64,000 bases of DNA from Amphirosellinia nigrospora (Eukaryota; Ascomycota; Sordariomycetes; Xylariales; Xylariaceae). Where the stretch lies: assembly GCA_004123355.1 (NCBI GenBank), contig SCHM01000001.1:3340001-3404000 (forward strand), given 5' to 3'. Made by a program: the position numbers and the translations under genes. Shown piece by piece: positions 1-11,479 of the stretch (position 1 is the first letter of the stretch; each line of letters begins with the position of its first letter). The notes under the pieces are model-generated. The model worked only from the letters and a program-made list of their open reading frames with translations. It did no database searches and was not told the DNA's origin.

Positions 1-854
1 ACAATGCCTATGGTATGATCTGCATACTAAGTTGCAAGTGCCGTCTTACCAGGTCGGATTCTCGGATTTACACTACTTGTCTGCCCCGCATGGGTATGGA
101 AATAGGAAGATAATTGCTGGAAAAACATCAATACTCCTTTTAGCTTAAGTGTCTATCAAAAACTTAAGTTACTTACTTAGAGACACTCCTTTCTACGCTT
201 AATTCCTCTGGCTCACGGTGGCCGAAACTAAGAGCGCACATTACTTATACGCAGTACATGTACAACATCACTACTAGTCTAGTCGTAATACTTTTCCAGG
301 GTTCTACTTGTGCTGTTCTAATACACGCCATGTGTGACGTGACTTCGATATCTTCGGTAGATACCCTGCAACTTTCTAAACCTTCCACACCGAACCCACT
401 CCTCCAACAGCTGCAAACGCCGTATATCTCACCTTATACAGATGCACGGCCCGAATCCACGCGTACCCGGCCATGTATGAGTAAAATTTGAGTCAGCTGA
501 GATGAATCCATACATGTCGATTTTCCTCGTGATCATTAAATTGCCGGAGAACATACGACCAATTGCCAGGGGAAGACTTGATCAACGCCATCGTAGGGCG
601 GAAGGGTAAGGAATTAAGGTAGGTTGTGATCGCAGATGGATCGAGCCGAACCGGACTAGTCACGATTGTGGCGTCCCAATATTTCCGGACTCCTTTTCAA
701 CCATTCTTTGCCCTATATGTGAAGATCTAGCCAACAAGGTGCTTGTCATGTGCTGGCACATCCGAACCACTAAGCGTGTATTTATTCTGTCGCATTATTG
801 ACCACCTGTCTAAGATTGGCAATACATTGTCATCAATTGTCTTTCACCAACATC
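1..854. other. Intergenic region upstream of the aminotransferase gene
   Basis: No coding pattern is convincing here. The one longer open frame (about 258-491) has no recognisable motif and looks random. The stretch presumably holds the promoter of the gene starting at 855. I see no tRNA, repeat or transposon end in it. Confidence 0.5.
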
Positions 855-3819
855 ATGATGGATTCAACCTGTATCACGCAATCATCTTGGCACAAAACGT
901 TTGACAAATGTGCCACCAGCCAAGATGAACCCATTATGGATGCTACTACCGCCATGGTAGAGAGCTTTGGCGACTGGCAGGTCCGATCTGACATCGTTTA
1001 CCTAGACAATGGCGCATTTGGTGCCTGTCCTACGATGGTGGTAGAGAAGCAGCAACATATCCGGCGTTGGATTGAAGAGAATCCGCATGAGTTTTTCGAG
1101 CGAAACTATATCTCGTCATGGGACGCTAGCAGGAAAGCCCTAGCTGGCTTCCTTCGTGTAGATTCACGGGACTTGGTGTTTACTCCTGGAGCTACTCAGT
1201 ATGTTTATCTGGCCTTCGTTCACATCTCCCTGAAAGAAAAAACACTAATTAAGCAATAGTGGTATGAATGTAGTGATCCAGAGTCTCAACTTCGAAAGTG
1301 GCGATGAGATAATCACTACAAACCATGCCTATAGTTCCGTTAAACTTGTCCTTGACCACGTGGCAAACCGATACGGTGCTCGTGTCGTTGTCATAGATAT
1401 TCCATTAGAGGTATCTGGACCAGATGCTCTTCTACAGCGGGTGCTTGCTAGCGTCACGCCTCGGACGCGGTTCGCAGTTATAGACCATGTCCCCAGTAGG
1501 TCTGGGTTGATATTTCCCATCAAGGAGATCGTCAGCGAGCTAGCCAGTCTGAACATCGACACGCTTGTGGACGGCGCCCATGCCCCAGGGATGATACCGT
1601 TAGATGTGACGGACATCAACGCTGCCTACTACGTAGCAAACTGTCACAAGTGGATGTGTGCCCCGCGTGGAGTTGGCTTCCTTCACGTAAGGCGCGACCG
1701 AGCCCAGAACATCAAGCCGTTAGTCATCGCCAGGTCACCATTTGTCGTAAACAAGTCCAAGCATTCGCATTTGGAGCATGGTTTCGGATGGATGGGCACC
1801 TATTGCCCCTCTGCTGTTTTGACCCTCCCTACCTCGATTTCCTATCTGGAGAACGTCATGCCCGGGGCTATAACGGCCTGATCTCTAGAAACCACGATCT
1901 CACAGTCCTCGCCCGAAGGATTGTTTGCAGAACTCTCGGAATTCCTCTACCATGTCCAGACAGCATGATCGGTGCCATGGCTACGATACCTCTGCCAGAC
2001 TCCCCAGAACCGGAACAGGAGGGATGCTGCCAATCCAACAAACCCTCTGGCGAGAACACGGGATAGTCATTCCCGTTTACTCCTGGCCCTCATATCCAAA
2101 GAGAGTAATCCGACTATCCGTCCAGGCCTATAATTCCTTAGATCAGTATCTCCGGCTGGCCAACTGCCTGCGTTCTGTGTTGCACAATGAAAAGATTGCT
2201 GCACAAGAAAGACTCAATTCGTGGCCGCTGAAGTCCCTAAGTCAGACCAATGCTTGGGGGAGTGGCAATGAGCACGTATCAACGGAGTACGCATCGGCCT
2301 GTGGCCATAACGCCGACAACGGAAGCAATGGTTCAGATTGCCTAGATACAGCACACGAGGACATCGAAAATCCGACGCCCTGGGCTCTTGTGGCATTGGC
2401 TCAATCGAGGATTCGAAGAATCATGCAAGGCAGTTTCGAGTCTTATCCCGTGTCTCTCTACCCCACTGCCGGGGATAAAGAGGCGCAGTTTTCAGTAGCA
2501 CGCGGAAGAAAGTCACGTCATGCCAACCTAGAGCTGTCCAGAATCACCTACATGCTGTCGTGCTTGGAACGACGTAGGATTCCCAAGATCATGGCTCCTG
2601 TCATCGCGCGTTTGCTGAAGACCGACGACGTCATAGAGAACTGGGCCGATTCAATGGACTTCTTGAGAAACCAAGCCCGCATACTCGCGCGCACTATCAC
2701 GTTTGACATGCAAGCTCCCCAAACGCCACACGCGTTCCCGGTCGACGCCAGGGACTTTGTCCAAAAGGTGGCCCCGTACGAGCCAGAAAGCCAGGAGGGA
2801 AACCTCAGCCTGGAATTCTGGCTCCGGGCCTTGGCAGACTTCAGCGTCCAGGGCCAATGGTCTCGCGCGCGCGTCACCTCGTTCTTACAGATCCATTCAT
2901 TTCTCAAGGACCCCGTCGGCGGTCTGCGCGGTGACATTGCCACCCAGACGGAGGTTTTCGCGCTTCTCTTCAGCAAGCTGAAGCCCGAGTTTGAAGACGT
3001 CAAGCACAACAAGACAATCTGGGAGGAAGTGGCCGCACAACTGGCTCTCGAGTCGTCGTTCTTATCACAGCCTCTTGTTCGCGACGCTAGTTATGTCCAG
3101 TTCATAGGAGATCAACAGCTGGTCTACAGCTATGTAGATGTAGACCAATTGGCACGATCCGAGTTTGCGTGCGTAGATATAGTTATCGGGATGATCCAAG
3201 ACATCATCAATAGCCCGAGCAGTGAAGGATGCTCTATTGTGCCCATCACAGTCGCTGGCAGCTATCCGATCTGCTCGAGCCATGATGCGCGCCCGGTAAT
3301 CGTTGACGGCAACAATCGCACTACCACGATTGGGTTCCTCAGATTCGTCGCAATCTACGGTTCCCCATGCTGACAGTACCGACGAGCTGAGGGAATACTG
3401 TCGAGATTATGGACTCGGGCCAGTCTCATTTGTGGATTTCTGCAGAGTGCTGCAGGCTCTGTGGGAAAATCACATAGAAACGGTTGAGCAACTTAAAATC
3501 CCGGCGAATGTGGTTCGATTCAATGCGGTGCGACAGCTGCCGGCTCTAGTCACGGAAGAGCCGTCTTTTTTCACAAAAACCCTAGTAGATGGAGATGAGA
3601 ACATATTACAGGTCAGTGTTTTATTCCCCTTTTTCCCCCTTAGGACATGAAATGGATGTCGAGGTATAACTGGGGTCTAGACAATGAGTAAAAATTGCTA
3701 ACATCTATTAGCCCGTCCATCAATGCATCTTTGCTACTGATGATCTCTTGGTGGCCCTCCCGGGCAAGATGCAGTCCCATGGGCGAGCCAAAGGTTTCAT
3801 AACCATGCCGATCCGATGA
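855..3819 (+). CDS. PLP-dependent class V aminotransferase (isopenicillin-N-epimerase-like) with a long unknown C-terminal region
   Basis: The N-terminal ~400 residues are a class V (fold type I) aminotransferase. It shows the NGAFGACP start motif, the GATHGMN loop across the first intron (1199-1259), the VDGAHAPG aspartate motif near 1570 and the NCHKWM lysine expected to bind PLP near 1645. A second part of about 500 residues (about 2200-3800) is not recognised. It ends with a DGNNR motif near 3306 that recalls the DGNHR box of ParB/sulfiredoxin-type folds. A last intron is 3612-3711 and the stop is at 3817-3819. I chose the ATG at 855 because the longer open frame begins at a non-ATG codon. 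The frame changes near 1868 and 2016, each matching one G lost from a G run, and again near 3350. The family match continues cleanly through the first two changes. Whether the C-terminal part is truly fused or a neighbouring gene cannot be settled here. Confidence 0.75.
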
Positions 3820-4067
3820 TTCAATGATTGGGTCAGTTTGGAGTTGTGTGTGTGAAAAAGATAATTGATCTGTAGCCGAATTCGCTCTACGATAGTTGAT
3901 ATATAATGAATTGCATTTTGTTAGAGTCTTTGTGATATGTGGGATAGATCACATATACTTCTTGTTGCGCGAATGTCTAAATCTACCTCTGCGGATGTAA
4001 TATCGCTATATACAGATGGGGCCTTTGTCTGTAGTGACTTCTTGACATATCCAAAGCTTCACATATA

Positions 4068-4763
4068 TCAATTTTCCATAGCCCAGTCAGCAGCAGCAAT
4101 CGCATGAAGTTTAGTTGTATCGAACATTGGAATTGGACACCCAGTCTCGTTTACTAAAAGGCCAATCTCCGTGCACCCAAGAATTAGGCACTCGGCGCCT
4201 GCCTTTGCTAGGTCCTCGATGACCTTGTAGTAGCTCTGCCGTGAGGGTTCCGTTATGATTCCGTTGCAGAGCTCGGTGTAGATGATGGAATGGACGATTT
4301 CGCGGCCCTCGTCTTCCGGAACGATGACGCGTAACCCATACTTGTCGGTCAGACGAGCCTTGTAGAAGTCCTTCTCCATGGTGAAGCGCGTGCCCAGGAG
4401 CCCGACGGATTTGAATCCCGCTTTGAGAATGCAATCGGCGGTGGGGTCGACAATGTGGATGAGCGGTAGTTGCGAGGCTCGCTCGATCCCGTGAGACACA
4501 AAGTGCATGGTGTTGGTGCAGAGCACGATGGCATCGGCACCGGCGAGCTTGAGCCTGGAGGCGGCGGCGTCGAGGAGGGCGCCCGCCTCGTCCCACTTGC
4601 CCGCGTGTTGCAGTTTCTCGATCTCAGCAAAGTCGAAAGAGAAGACGATGCACTGAGCTGAGTGCAACCCACCCTGGACGTGGCGCACGCGCCTATTGAT
4701 CTCCTGATAGTATGTGGTGGTAGATTCCCAGCTCATGCCGCCGAGCAAGCCTAGGGTCTTCAT
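4068..4763 (-). CDS. Aspartate/glutamate racemase family protein
   Basis: An uninterrupted 231-residue frame with no intron. It opens with the LLGGMSWEST motif of the Asp/Glu racemase superfamily. The two cysteines that act as acid and base in this cofactor-independent family are visible in CTNTMH (near residue 82) and in LGCTEIGLL (near residue 194). The length fits aspartate racemases and the broad-range amino-acid racemase YgeA. Proteins of this size are common in bacteria. Together with the lack of introns this makes ancient transfer possible, though base composition does not stand out. Its 3' end faces the aminotransferase gene (248 bp apart). A shared role in D-amino-acid metabolism is only a guess. 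Exact substrate unknown. Confidence 0.88.
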   Translation of the reverse strand: MKTLGLLGGMSWESTTTYYQEINRRVRHVQGGLHSAQCIVFSFDFAEIEKLQHAGKWDEAGALLDAAASRLKLAGADAIVLCTNTMHFVSHGIERASQLPLIHIVDPTADCILKAGFKSVGLLGTRFTMEKDFYKARLTDKYGLRVIVPEDEGREIVHSIIYTELCNGIITEPSRQSYYKVIEDLAKAGAECLILGCTEIGLLVNETGCPIPMFDTTKLHAIAAADWAMEN

Positions 4764-6037
4764 TGTGTCGATTTGGTACCAATGTATCTAATTCGGTCAA
4801 GGTGGCGATCGGTGATGTAGATGATTCTGGCATGGGCAACCAGCATTTGTGAAGCCCAAGTTGTGAGTAATATGGGTGGTTTGGTCTGCTGACTCACACA
4901 TGGCCCCCCATACAGTGATGCGAGCCAAGGCCTATACGGAGTACTCTCGTGTAAGTGCGAGGGCGGGAGTGGTGGATCCTGGCAATAAGAGCATGGCAAA
5001 AGCTAACGTGGTAGTGTGAATAGAGAATGTACTAATACCTCAGATATCACTAGTATAGTCTCACTAGGAACCTAGTTCTGTTCCAGTCTTGTAGGGCCGA
5101 TGCTACCCTCCTGCAGTAGCACGTCCGGTTTCTTTACCGGCAGCTTCGCTTCGCTATCACTGGCCGCCTCGAGGCAAGGCAGCGGGACAGGGTTTGTTCA
5201 TTAGCGTATTTACCCCTCTTTGTTCAGAGTTGAGTTACCATGCGAGGCGATAGTGCGCTGCATGAAGGTTGTCCTAATCCAGCAGTTGTCATTTGTAACC
5301 TTGCTGTTGCAATCTGCCTTGGCACCACATGATACCAATTCCACGCATTTGCCACAGTTTCCAGGAGCAGACGAGGAGGAAGTTTTTCAACGATGACATG
5401 GTATACGAATTATGTTGGGCTATGTTCATGTCTTGGATGGATGTCTTGGGTGGTAATTGTTTCTTAAACTGGAACCCCCGGTTTCCGCAATGGGAACTTA
5501 TCAATCACCAGAGATAAGGAAGGATTTCGAGGGATCTGGGCCCGACATGGTTCCCGTATACGATCGGAATAATTTCCATTCTTGACGACAGATAGGTGAA
5601 GGAGCGAGTTTTCCAAGCGGGTAAAGTTTGTCACCGAAGGGGCCCGGACGTTTTTGGTACACAGGAGTCGCCCAAAGTTTATCATCGAAGCGGCCCAGAC
5701 GTGTTAGGTAACTCCCCTCCACTTGGATCTGATCGTAAGACCTACTAATGAGAAGCTAGACCGATCCGCATTGTGGGAGGCTATAGAGTAGACGTGCAAC
5801 TCGTATGATAGTTCTATGTACTTATGATAATACCTAGATTTGCGATAATTCAGATGTTCAAAGAGCCAAACTAATTTCATTTGTACTTATCTAGTGGCCT
5901 AAAAATAACGAACTAATTGAACAGAGTTAGATTCTATGCCCCGTACCCCTAGCAATATTGAGCCACGACAAGCCACACGCCTACCAGCCACAGCCCATCA
6001 ACAACTATCATGCGCATAAAGGGACATTCTTCCATGA
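4764..6037. other. Intergenic region between racemase and PAPS reductase genes
   Basis: The racemase promoter lies at the left end. Open frames here overlap one another on both strands and show no family motif. The only structure noticed is a pair of imperfect direct repeats at 5623-5659 and 5674-5710. Confidence 0.5.
5623..5710. repeat. Imperfect direct repeat, two ~37-bp copies
   Basis: Copy one (5623-5659) and copy two (5674-5710) both read AAAGTTT-TCA-CGAAG-GGCCC-GACGT-TT-GGTA with about eight mismatches, and they start 51 bp apart. Several differences are transitions. No transposase or terminal inverted repeat accompanies them. Confidence 0.6.
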
Positions 6038-7137
6038 CTACTGCACCACACAGATGCTTTCACCCATCCAAGGGCGCCTAGAAAACCCAATCTTCCTTCC
6101 CGGCCTAGTCGCCCTGGGTCGGGCACCCAGTTGTAATTTTGGGACTCTGGTGTTGTCCTCAGCAGTTCTTGGAATCGCCGGCTTTGATGCTGAGGCAATG
6201 AGGTCAACGGCCGTATCGATTGGCAACTCGGCAGTCACTTTTGTCATGGTTAATTCGACCGCTTTTACCGCCTCTGCCTCTTCCATGGCCTGTTTCTTTG
6301 CCAATTCCTTGAGGAACATGGCGTAGCGACTCTGCTTGTTGTGAATCCCACATTCCGTCTTCTGTTGGCCCTTCCAGCGGCCGGCGCGCTCATCCTCGCC
6401 GTCGGCCACCGGTTTGGTAGAATGCCAATCGCCAACGCTCTTGTAGCCTCTGTCTAGGAGCGCATTATACGGCACGTCATTGCTCTTGATGTAGTCTTGG
6501 ACTTGGTCGAAGGACCAGTTTACGAGAGGGTTGATCTTGACAATTCCCCTTTCGTGATCCATCTCTACAACGGGGATGTCGCCTCGAGCAGCACCTTGCG
6601 ACCGCCGACGGCCAGTGAATACTGCGGCGACGTTGAGGACATCATAGGAGCGTTGTTGGGGCTCGACTTTAGCGAGATAGTCGTATCTCTCCCCGTTCTC
6701 GTCCCAGAGCTTTTGGCCATATCGCTCTTCAAACTCTGATGCAGAATCACAACCGTCGGTCTGAAAGTATGGAGTGTGATCTCAGGGTAACGTTCCCGCA
6801 CGCGCATGACGAGCTCATGCGTTTCCTGGAAGTGATAAAGCGTATCCAAGAAAACGATCTCCACGGGAGAAGTGCATGGTGTTTCGGCGTGTAGTTTAGA
6901 CAGCATGTCTAGAGTCACCAGGCCGGTAAGGCCGAAGGCCGTGGTTTGGTAGAGATTGGGGAAGATGAGCTTGCTCATACGCAGGATGTCTTGTGGCGGA
7001 AGACGATCGAACTGCTCATTGAGATGTTTGAGATGAAGTTCTGTGAAGATGATTTGGGGTTGTTTTTGGATGAGTGCTAAAGAGGAACGGCTGGAGCCAT
7101 AGCCAGACTCAGGTTTCTCATAGATCTCGAGGCGCAT
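6038..7137 (-). CDS. MET16: Phosphoadenosine phosphosulfate (PAPS) reductase
   Basis: PAPS reductase reduces PAPS to sulfite and adenosine 3',5'-bisphosphate with thioredoxin, in cytosolic assimilatory sulfate reduction. The N-terminal part shows TTAFGLTGLVTLDM and VFLDTLYHFQET, typical of the adenine-nucleotide alpha-hydrolase fold of fungal Met16. The family signature TGRRRSQGAAR is at about 6595-6627. The C-terminal catalytic cysteine motif ECGIH is near 6345. The first in-frame ATG that fits the family is at 7137; an earlier GTG at 7185 is less likely. The frame changes once near 6753, where one G of a GGG run appears missing, so the signature lies in a different frame from the start. The gene is divergent from the sulfite exporter at 8110. 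A C-terminal tail after the ECGIH domain is poorly conserved. Confidence 0.9.
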
Positions 7138-8109
7138 CTTGTTGGTAGGGTGGCGGTCGTTTGGGTCAAAAGACGTCTGCTGCACGAGCCCTTAATCGTA
7201 ATGGTGTTGTTTTGGTTAAATGCACTTTAAGTGTAATCAGTGCTAGCTGTGTAGTAGCACTTACTGCCGCTTGAAATTCAAAATGTGTAAACTCGATGGT
7301 AGGGATATTAAGTACCTCCAGTCAGCTGTAACTCCAGTCTTATCATTTTTTCAGTACCAGACAGCAGGTAGGTGACTTCGACATGAGAAGATCAAAGTAG
7401 AGTGTGATTGGCACTTGGACGGTTACGAACGTGCCAGCATGACTGCATCGTAGTAACACCTTGCGCCAAGTACTGCCAATACTATCATCAACAGTACATT
7501 AGAAACTATTTTAATCGCCACAAGACATCTAAAAAGTCGTCGATCGTGAATTGAGATGCAACTTTCTGATAGTCTCGCGAATTTGCACTGTCTCAACCTA
7601 GGGTAGACATACGGTTCGGTTGAACAGCCCCCATCCCCCGTAGCTCGCCTGACCCCGTCACGGCCCGTCCCACACACCACATCGTACACCGATTTCTTGG
7701 CTCTATGTTTTTCATCCTACCTAGATCCTATTTAGTATTTGCATTTACTAAGGGTGCCTTGTATCTAGTCGCCGTTATTTAGAAGGGGTCAGGCGCAAGA
7801 GTCATGAGAGCTATATGCTCCATTACCAAGAACTTCGAAACCCACACAGATAGTCATACCACATTCATAGCCGTATGGTTTCATTTTCCTAGTCAGCTAA
7901 CGAGCAGCCAAGGTCCGAACTCGGAGAGGGTTAGGAATTAAATATCGTCAAGACAGCTTAATTGTGTCATATGATCGTCCAGCTGCTTATACAAGGTTTT
8001 GATATCTGCCAAACACTTCAACCGCGCCGCATCAAACCAAAAGTTTCAGCTGTGTTCTTCAACTGAGTAACTACATACCTACGTTCACTCTGTGAGAGCT
8101 CCGGACACA
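7138..8109. promoter_or_regulatory. Divergent promoter region of the sulfur pair
   Basis: This 972-bp gap separates the PAPS reductase start (minus) from the sulfite exporter start (plus), so it holds both promoters. I looked for a clean CYS3/MetR palindrome (ATGRYRYCAT type) and did not find a convincing one. Open frames in the gap show no motif. Confidence 0.45.
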
Positions 8110-9760
8110 ATGGCTACATCCAATCATGGTTCTGAGCCATCACAGACCTCACCTATTCCTATAGACCAGACAAAGCGAAGCACCGGCTACGTCAGCTCGT
8201 CTCATAATAGACGTCTATCTAATGAGTCTGATGATAGAGGTCGACAGGCTTTATGGAAAACCCTACGCCCAATTTCCACCGGCAAGAAGCCTGTCGTCAT
8301 CAATTATTTTGACATTTGACGGTCGAGACAGGCAAGACGATTCTATGCCACTACTTTCAAGAGAAGAGCCAGAGTATTACCGATGGATAATCCAACCAGT
8401 AGAGACTGGTTTCTTGAGGTTGGTTCAGAATTTTGACTTCAAGGTGCGTATATCAACCTCTTTTGTCCAATTGCCCGGTCTTTTGGTGTCGTATGATGTA
8501 TTAAGTTTTATGTTGTGAGGTTTAGAGATGTCAGCTAATGCGGTTATGTGTACGCAGTGGTATGGCTCTACAATGGGCACTGGTATTGTGTCTATTCTTC
8601 TCTTTACTTTCTCCAACATTTACACCTATGCAAGCCCCATGCTCTTCCGACTTAGCATCGTCTTTTATATCACAAATGTGATCTTATTCGGCATGATCTT
8701 TATGATGACTGTTCTTCGATATCTACTTTATCCAAGACTATTCGTCATGATGATAAGCGACCCTGGGCAGGCCATGTATTTGGGCACATTTCCCATGGGC
8801 TTTGCCACAATAATCAGCATGACAGTCAATGTCATGGTTCCTCGGTTCGGAGGGCACTGGGCTGGAATCGCATGGGCATTCTGGTGGATTGATGTAGCGG
8901 TCAGTATGGCTACAGCACTCTGCGTACCGTGGCTACTGTAAGTTCTCTCTTCCTATCAATCGAGCGTGTGATGCTAACTCAGATGCCACAGTCAAGTCAG
9001 ACATCATGGAATAACGGATCTTGAGAAGATGACAGCCGGCTGGCTCCTCCCAATAGTAGCCCCTATTGTCGCAGCAGCTACTGGGGCAGTAGTTGCCTCA
9101 GTCCTAGACCCAGATCGTGCTCTAATCACAATCTTGACAAGTTATGCTATCCTTGGCACCGGCTTACCGGCAGCTCTTTCAATCATCGTTATATACTTCA
9201 TGAGAGTGGCTACAAAGAAGCTTCCACCGACTGAGCACATGGTTAGCACCTTTTTGCCACTCGGTCCACTAGGCCAAGGCGGATTCGCAGCACAGAAGCT
9301 TGGTGAGCAAGCTTTACGAGTCTTTTCCACAACCAACACCTTGCCCGCCGTTGGCGAAAATGGCAAATTATTGGCCGGCGAAGTTCTATACACTATGGGC
9401 CTCATAACTGCCATCACACTCTGGGGCTTTGGCCTCATGTGGCTGTTCTTCGCCGTACTATCCGTCACAAGACAAAAGGTCCCATTCAGTCAGGGCTGGT
9501 GGGCGTTCACTTTTCCTCTGGGTGTCTTCGCCATGTCCACTCTTACAATGGGTATAAATCTACCGTCTAAGGCATTCCAAGCTTTCGGCACGCTATTTGG
9601 AGGGGTGGTAATGGTGATGTGGCTTGTGGTGGTTCGCAATATTGTGTTCAGAGTGGCTCGGGGTGAGAAGTACACAATTTTCACAGCTCCTGAAATAACA
9701 GGACCACACAATCGGCTCCCCGTTCAAAATTTCTTTGAGAGCAGGTACGAGGATGCATAA
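8110..9760 (+). CDS. SSU1: Sulfite efflux pump, SSU1-like (TDT/SLAC1 family)
   Basis: The protein is a plasma-membrane exporter of the tellurite-resistance/dicarboxylate (TDT) family, which in fungi includes the sulfite pump Ssu1 and the malate permease Mae1. The family opening FKWYGSTMGTGIVS spans intron 1 (8444-8557). Intron 2 (8938-8991, GCTAAC branch) joins CVPWLL to QVRHHGITDLEKMTAGWLLP, a segment typical of Ssu1-like proteins. Hydrophobic stretches between 8570 and 9650 fit the usual ten membrane spans. The conserved LPLGPLGQGG lies near 9262. The ATG at 8110 begins a Ser-rich cytosolic tail. The frame changes between about 8290 and 8330, so the exact N-terminus is uncertain. Being divergent from PAPS reductase, which makes sulfite, supports a sulfite-detoxification role over malate transport. 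Substrate not proven. Confidence 0.88.
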
Positions 9761-10091
9761 GGCAACTCAAGGTCTAAGGACGTAAAAGACCAGTACGATG
9801 TGGACGCTTAACAACTATACCACCAGACGTATACTTAGCTGCTTCGTTAATGTTTCTTTCCTCTCTTAATAAAAAGTTGTTCATGTTGTCGATATTATAC
9901 AAGTGGCTATGAAACGTGAGTAGCATATAATTTATGTTCAACACGACCTGGTTCCTCTGCGACTGTCCTATTATGTCGACATTCTATTTAAGAAGCTTTT
10001 ATTGTACTAGGTCCGTTCCTGCCCTAAGCGCTATATGATGTTTTTAACTTTTAGCTTGCCTGATATCCGTCGCCAACAACGATTGACTTGC
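9761..10091. other. Intergenic region between two convergent genes
   Basis: AT-rich 3' flanks of the sulfite pump and the gasdermin-like gene. No gene or repeat is seen. Confidence 0.5.
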
Positions 10092-10950
10092 TTACTTCTC
10101 TTCAGAGGTATGCGAAAACACAATGTAAGACTCCTCTTCATCCTCGATCCTCCTTTCATCATAGTCATCAGGCTCCAAATCCAAATCCTGTTGAAGCACC
10201 GTCGCATCCGCCTCGACGATCTCCATCTCTTCTTCCTGATCATCATCTTCAGCGCCCCGCTAAAGAAGGCCGTCCTATCAGAGAACAACTCCGCTTCCTC
10301 ACCTGTACTCTTCGGGCGAATTACGTGAAGCCGATATGCAAAAACAATCCCCGGCGCTGTTTCATAGCTGTGATTTTGGCTATCACTCCTTTCCCCGAGA
10401 TATTGCCCCCAAGCTCAATCGGCGCTCCGGCGGCAACTACAGACCCCGACCCTTCAAGCGAAACCGACGTCGTTTTGCCCTGCTCCTCCGAAACTGTGAT
10501 ACTCTGCTGTACGACGCGCAGTCCCGAGATAACGTACACGTACCGTTTCCCGAACCGCCCGCTGTTGATGTGCCTTCTGACACTTTCCAACGCTACTATT
10601 GCCTTCAGCGTTTCTGAGGTGAACGCCCCACTGTATGCCCGCACTACGTGATCGACGGCGCTAAACGACTGCTTTTTATACCACGATATATCGACTTTGT
10701 CGTCAAGGTTGGCACTATCGAGAAACTTGGCGAATAGTCCGAGTCCGAACGATCGATTCTTATCAGGCGAGAAGCTATGGTTCTTCTCTATAATAGACTT
10801 TACCTCTGGTAAAGTGATATTCGGATGGTCTGCGAGAGAGGCAAGGGTTATCGTCGGTTGTTGGGGGGCTGGAATAATTCTTCCTAGCGCGATTTGGCCG
10901 TCGGGGAGGAAGGTGAAATCGGGAGGCAGAAACCAGGTTTTGCTTGTCAT
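10092..10950 (-). pseudogene. Fungal gasdermin-like cell-death protein (RCD-1/HET-Q1 type), frame interrupted
   Basis: Fungal gasdermins are pore formers. On cleavage of a short C-terminal piece they insert into the plasma membrane and kill the cell in allorecognition or defence. The ATG at 10950 opens with TWFLPPDFTFLPDG followed by ALGRIIPAP. Further on are GLGLFAKFLDSA, VRRHINSGRFGKR and VYVISGLRV, then a Ser/Gly/Ala-rich sheet segment. All are features I associate with this family. An acidic end follows. The reading frame is interrupted about twice in this assembly, so it is marked as broken. Nearby housekeeping genes show similar breaks, so sequence error is possible. The subtilisin-like gene lies 529 bp upstream on the same strand, as in the Podospora het-Q1/het-Q2 pair. 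Family call from memory of related sequences, not from a search. Confidence 0.78.
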
Positions 10951-11479
10951 TGTACGCGACACGCGAGGAGGCGAATTGATTGCGGGGTTCTTTGACGGTC
11001 GTAAAAATAGGAACCTGGCATATGAGATAGTCGCTGTAGATTTTCTAAGGACCCCTATGTTCGTGATCATTAGGTCTCATTCTCAGCTCGTTGCCGCTGC
11101 CCAATCAGCGCCAGACAGCTGTCTGAGGGGTCGTGTTTTGTCCTGTCAGCACTGCCTACTAGCAATGAATCTCTAGCAAAGCCACCTTTTTAAGTGAGTA
11201 AACAATGCCAAATTATTCATTCGCATTATAACTCTGAAAGTTTTAGAAATATCCTATACTGAAGCTCGACATACTGTTTATAGACGACTTGGTTTATTTA
11301 TCTCAACATAACACCGAGGAGTTTGTTCTTAGCAACTACGGGAGTCTGGTAGAAATCTTTTGCTTGTGACTTAGATTTCAAAATATGGAAGTTCAATTAT
11401 AGTTTTAGGATTTTAGTTTCTAATGTATTTGGCTCCCGTGCAGCCTTTACCAAGGGAGTGGCCGGCTCTATTAGTTACC
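10951..11479. promoter_or_regulatory. Spacer between protease and gasdermin-like genes
   Basis: This 529-bp gap holds the protease 3' end and the gasdermin promoter. An AT-rich core lies at about 11180-11420. No other gene is supported. Confidence 0.5.

Noticed and set aside
855-9760. A biosynthetic cluster made of aminotransferase, racemase and sulfur genes
   Set aside because: No synthase, peptide synthetase or regulator is present, and the genes fit separate primary-metabolism roles.
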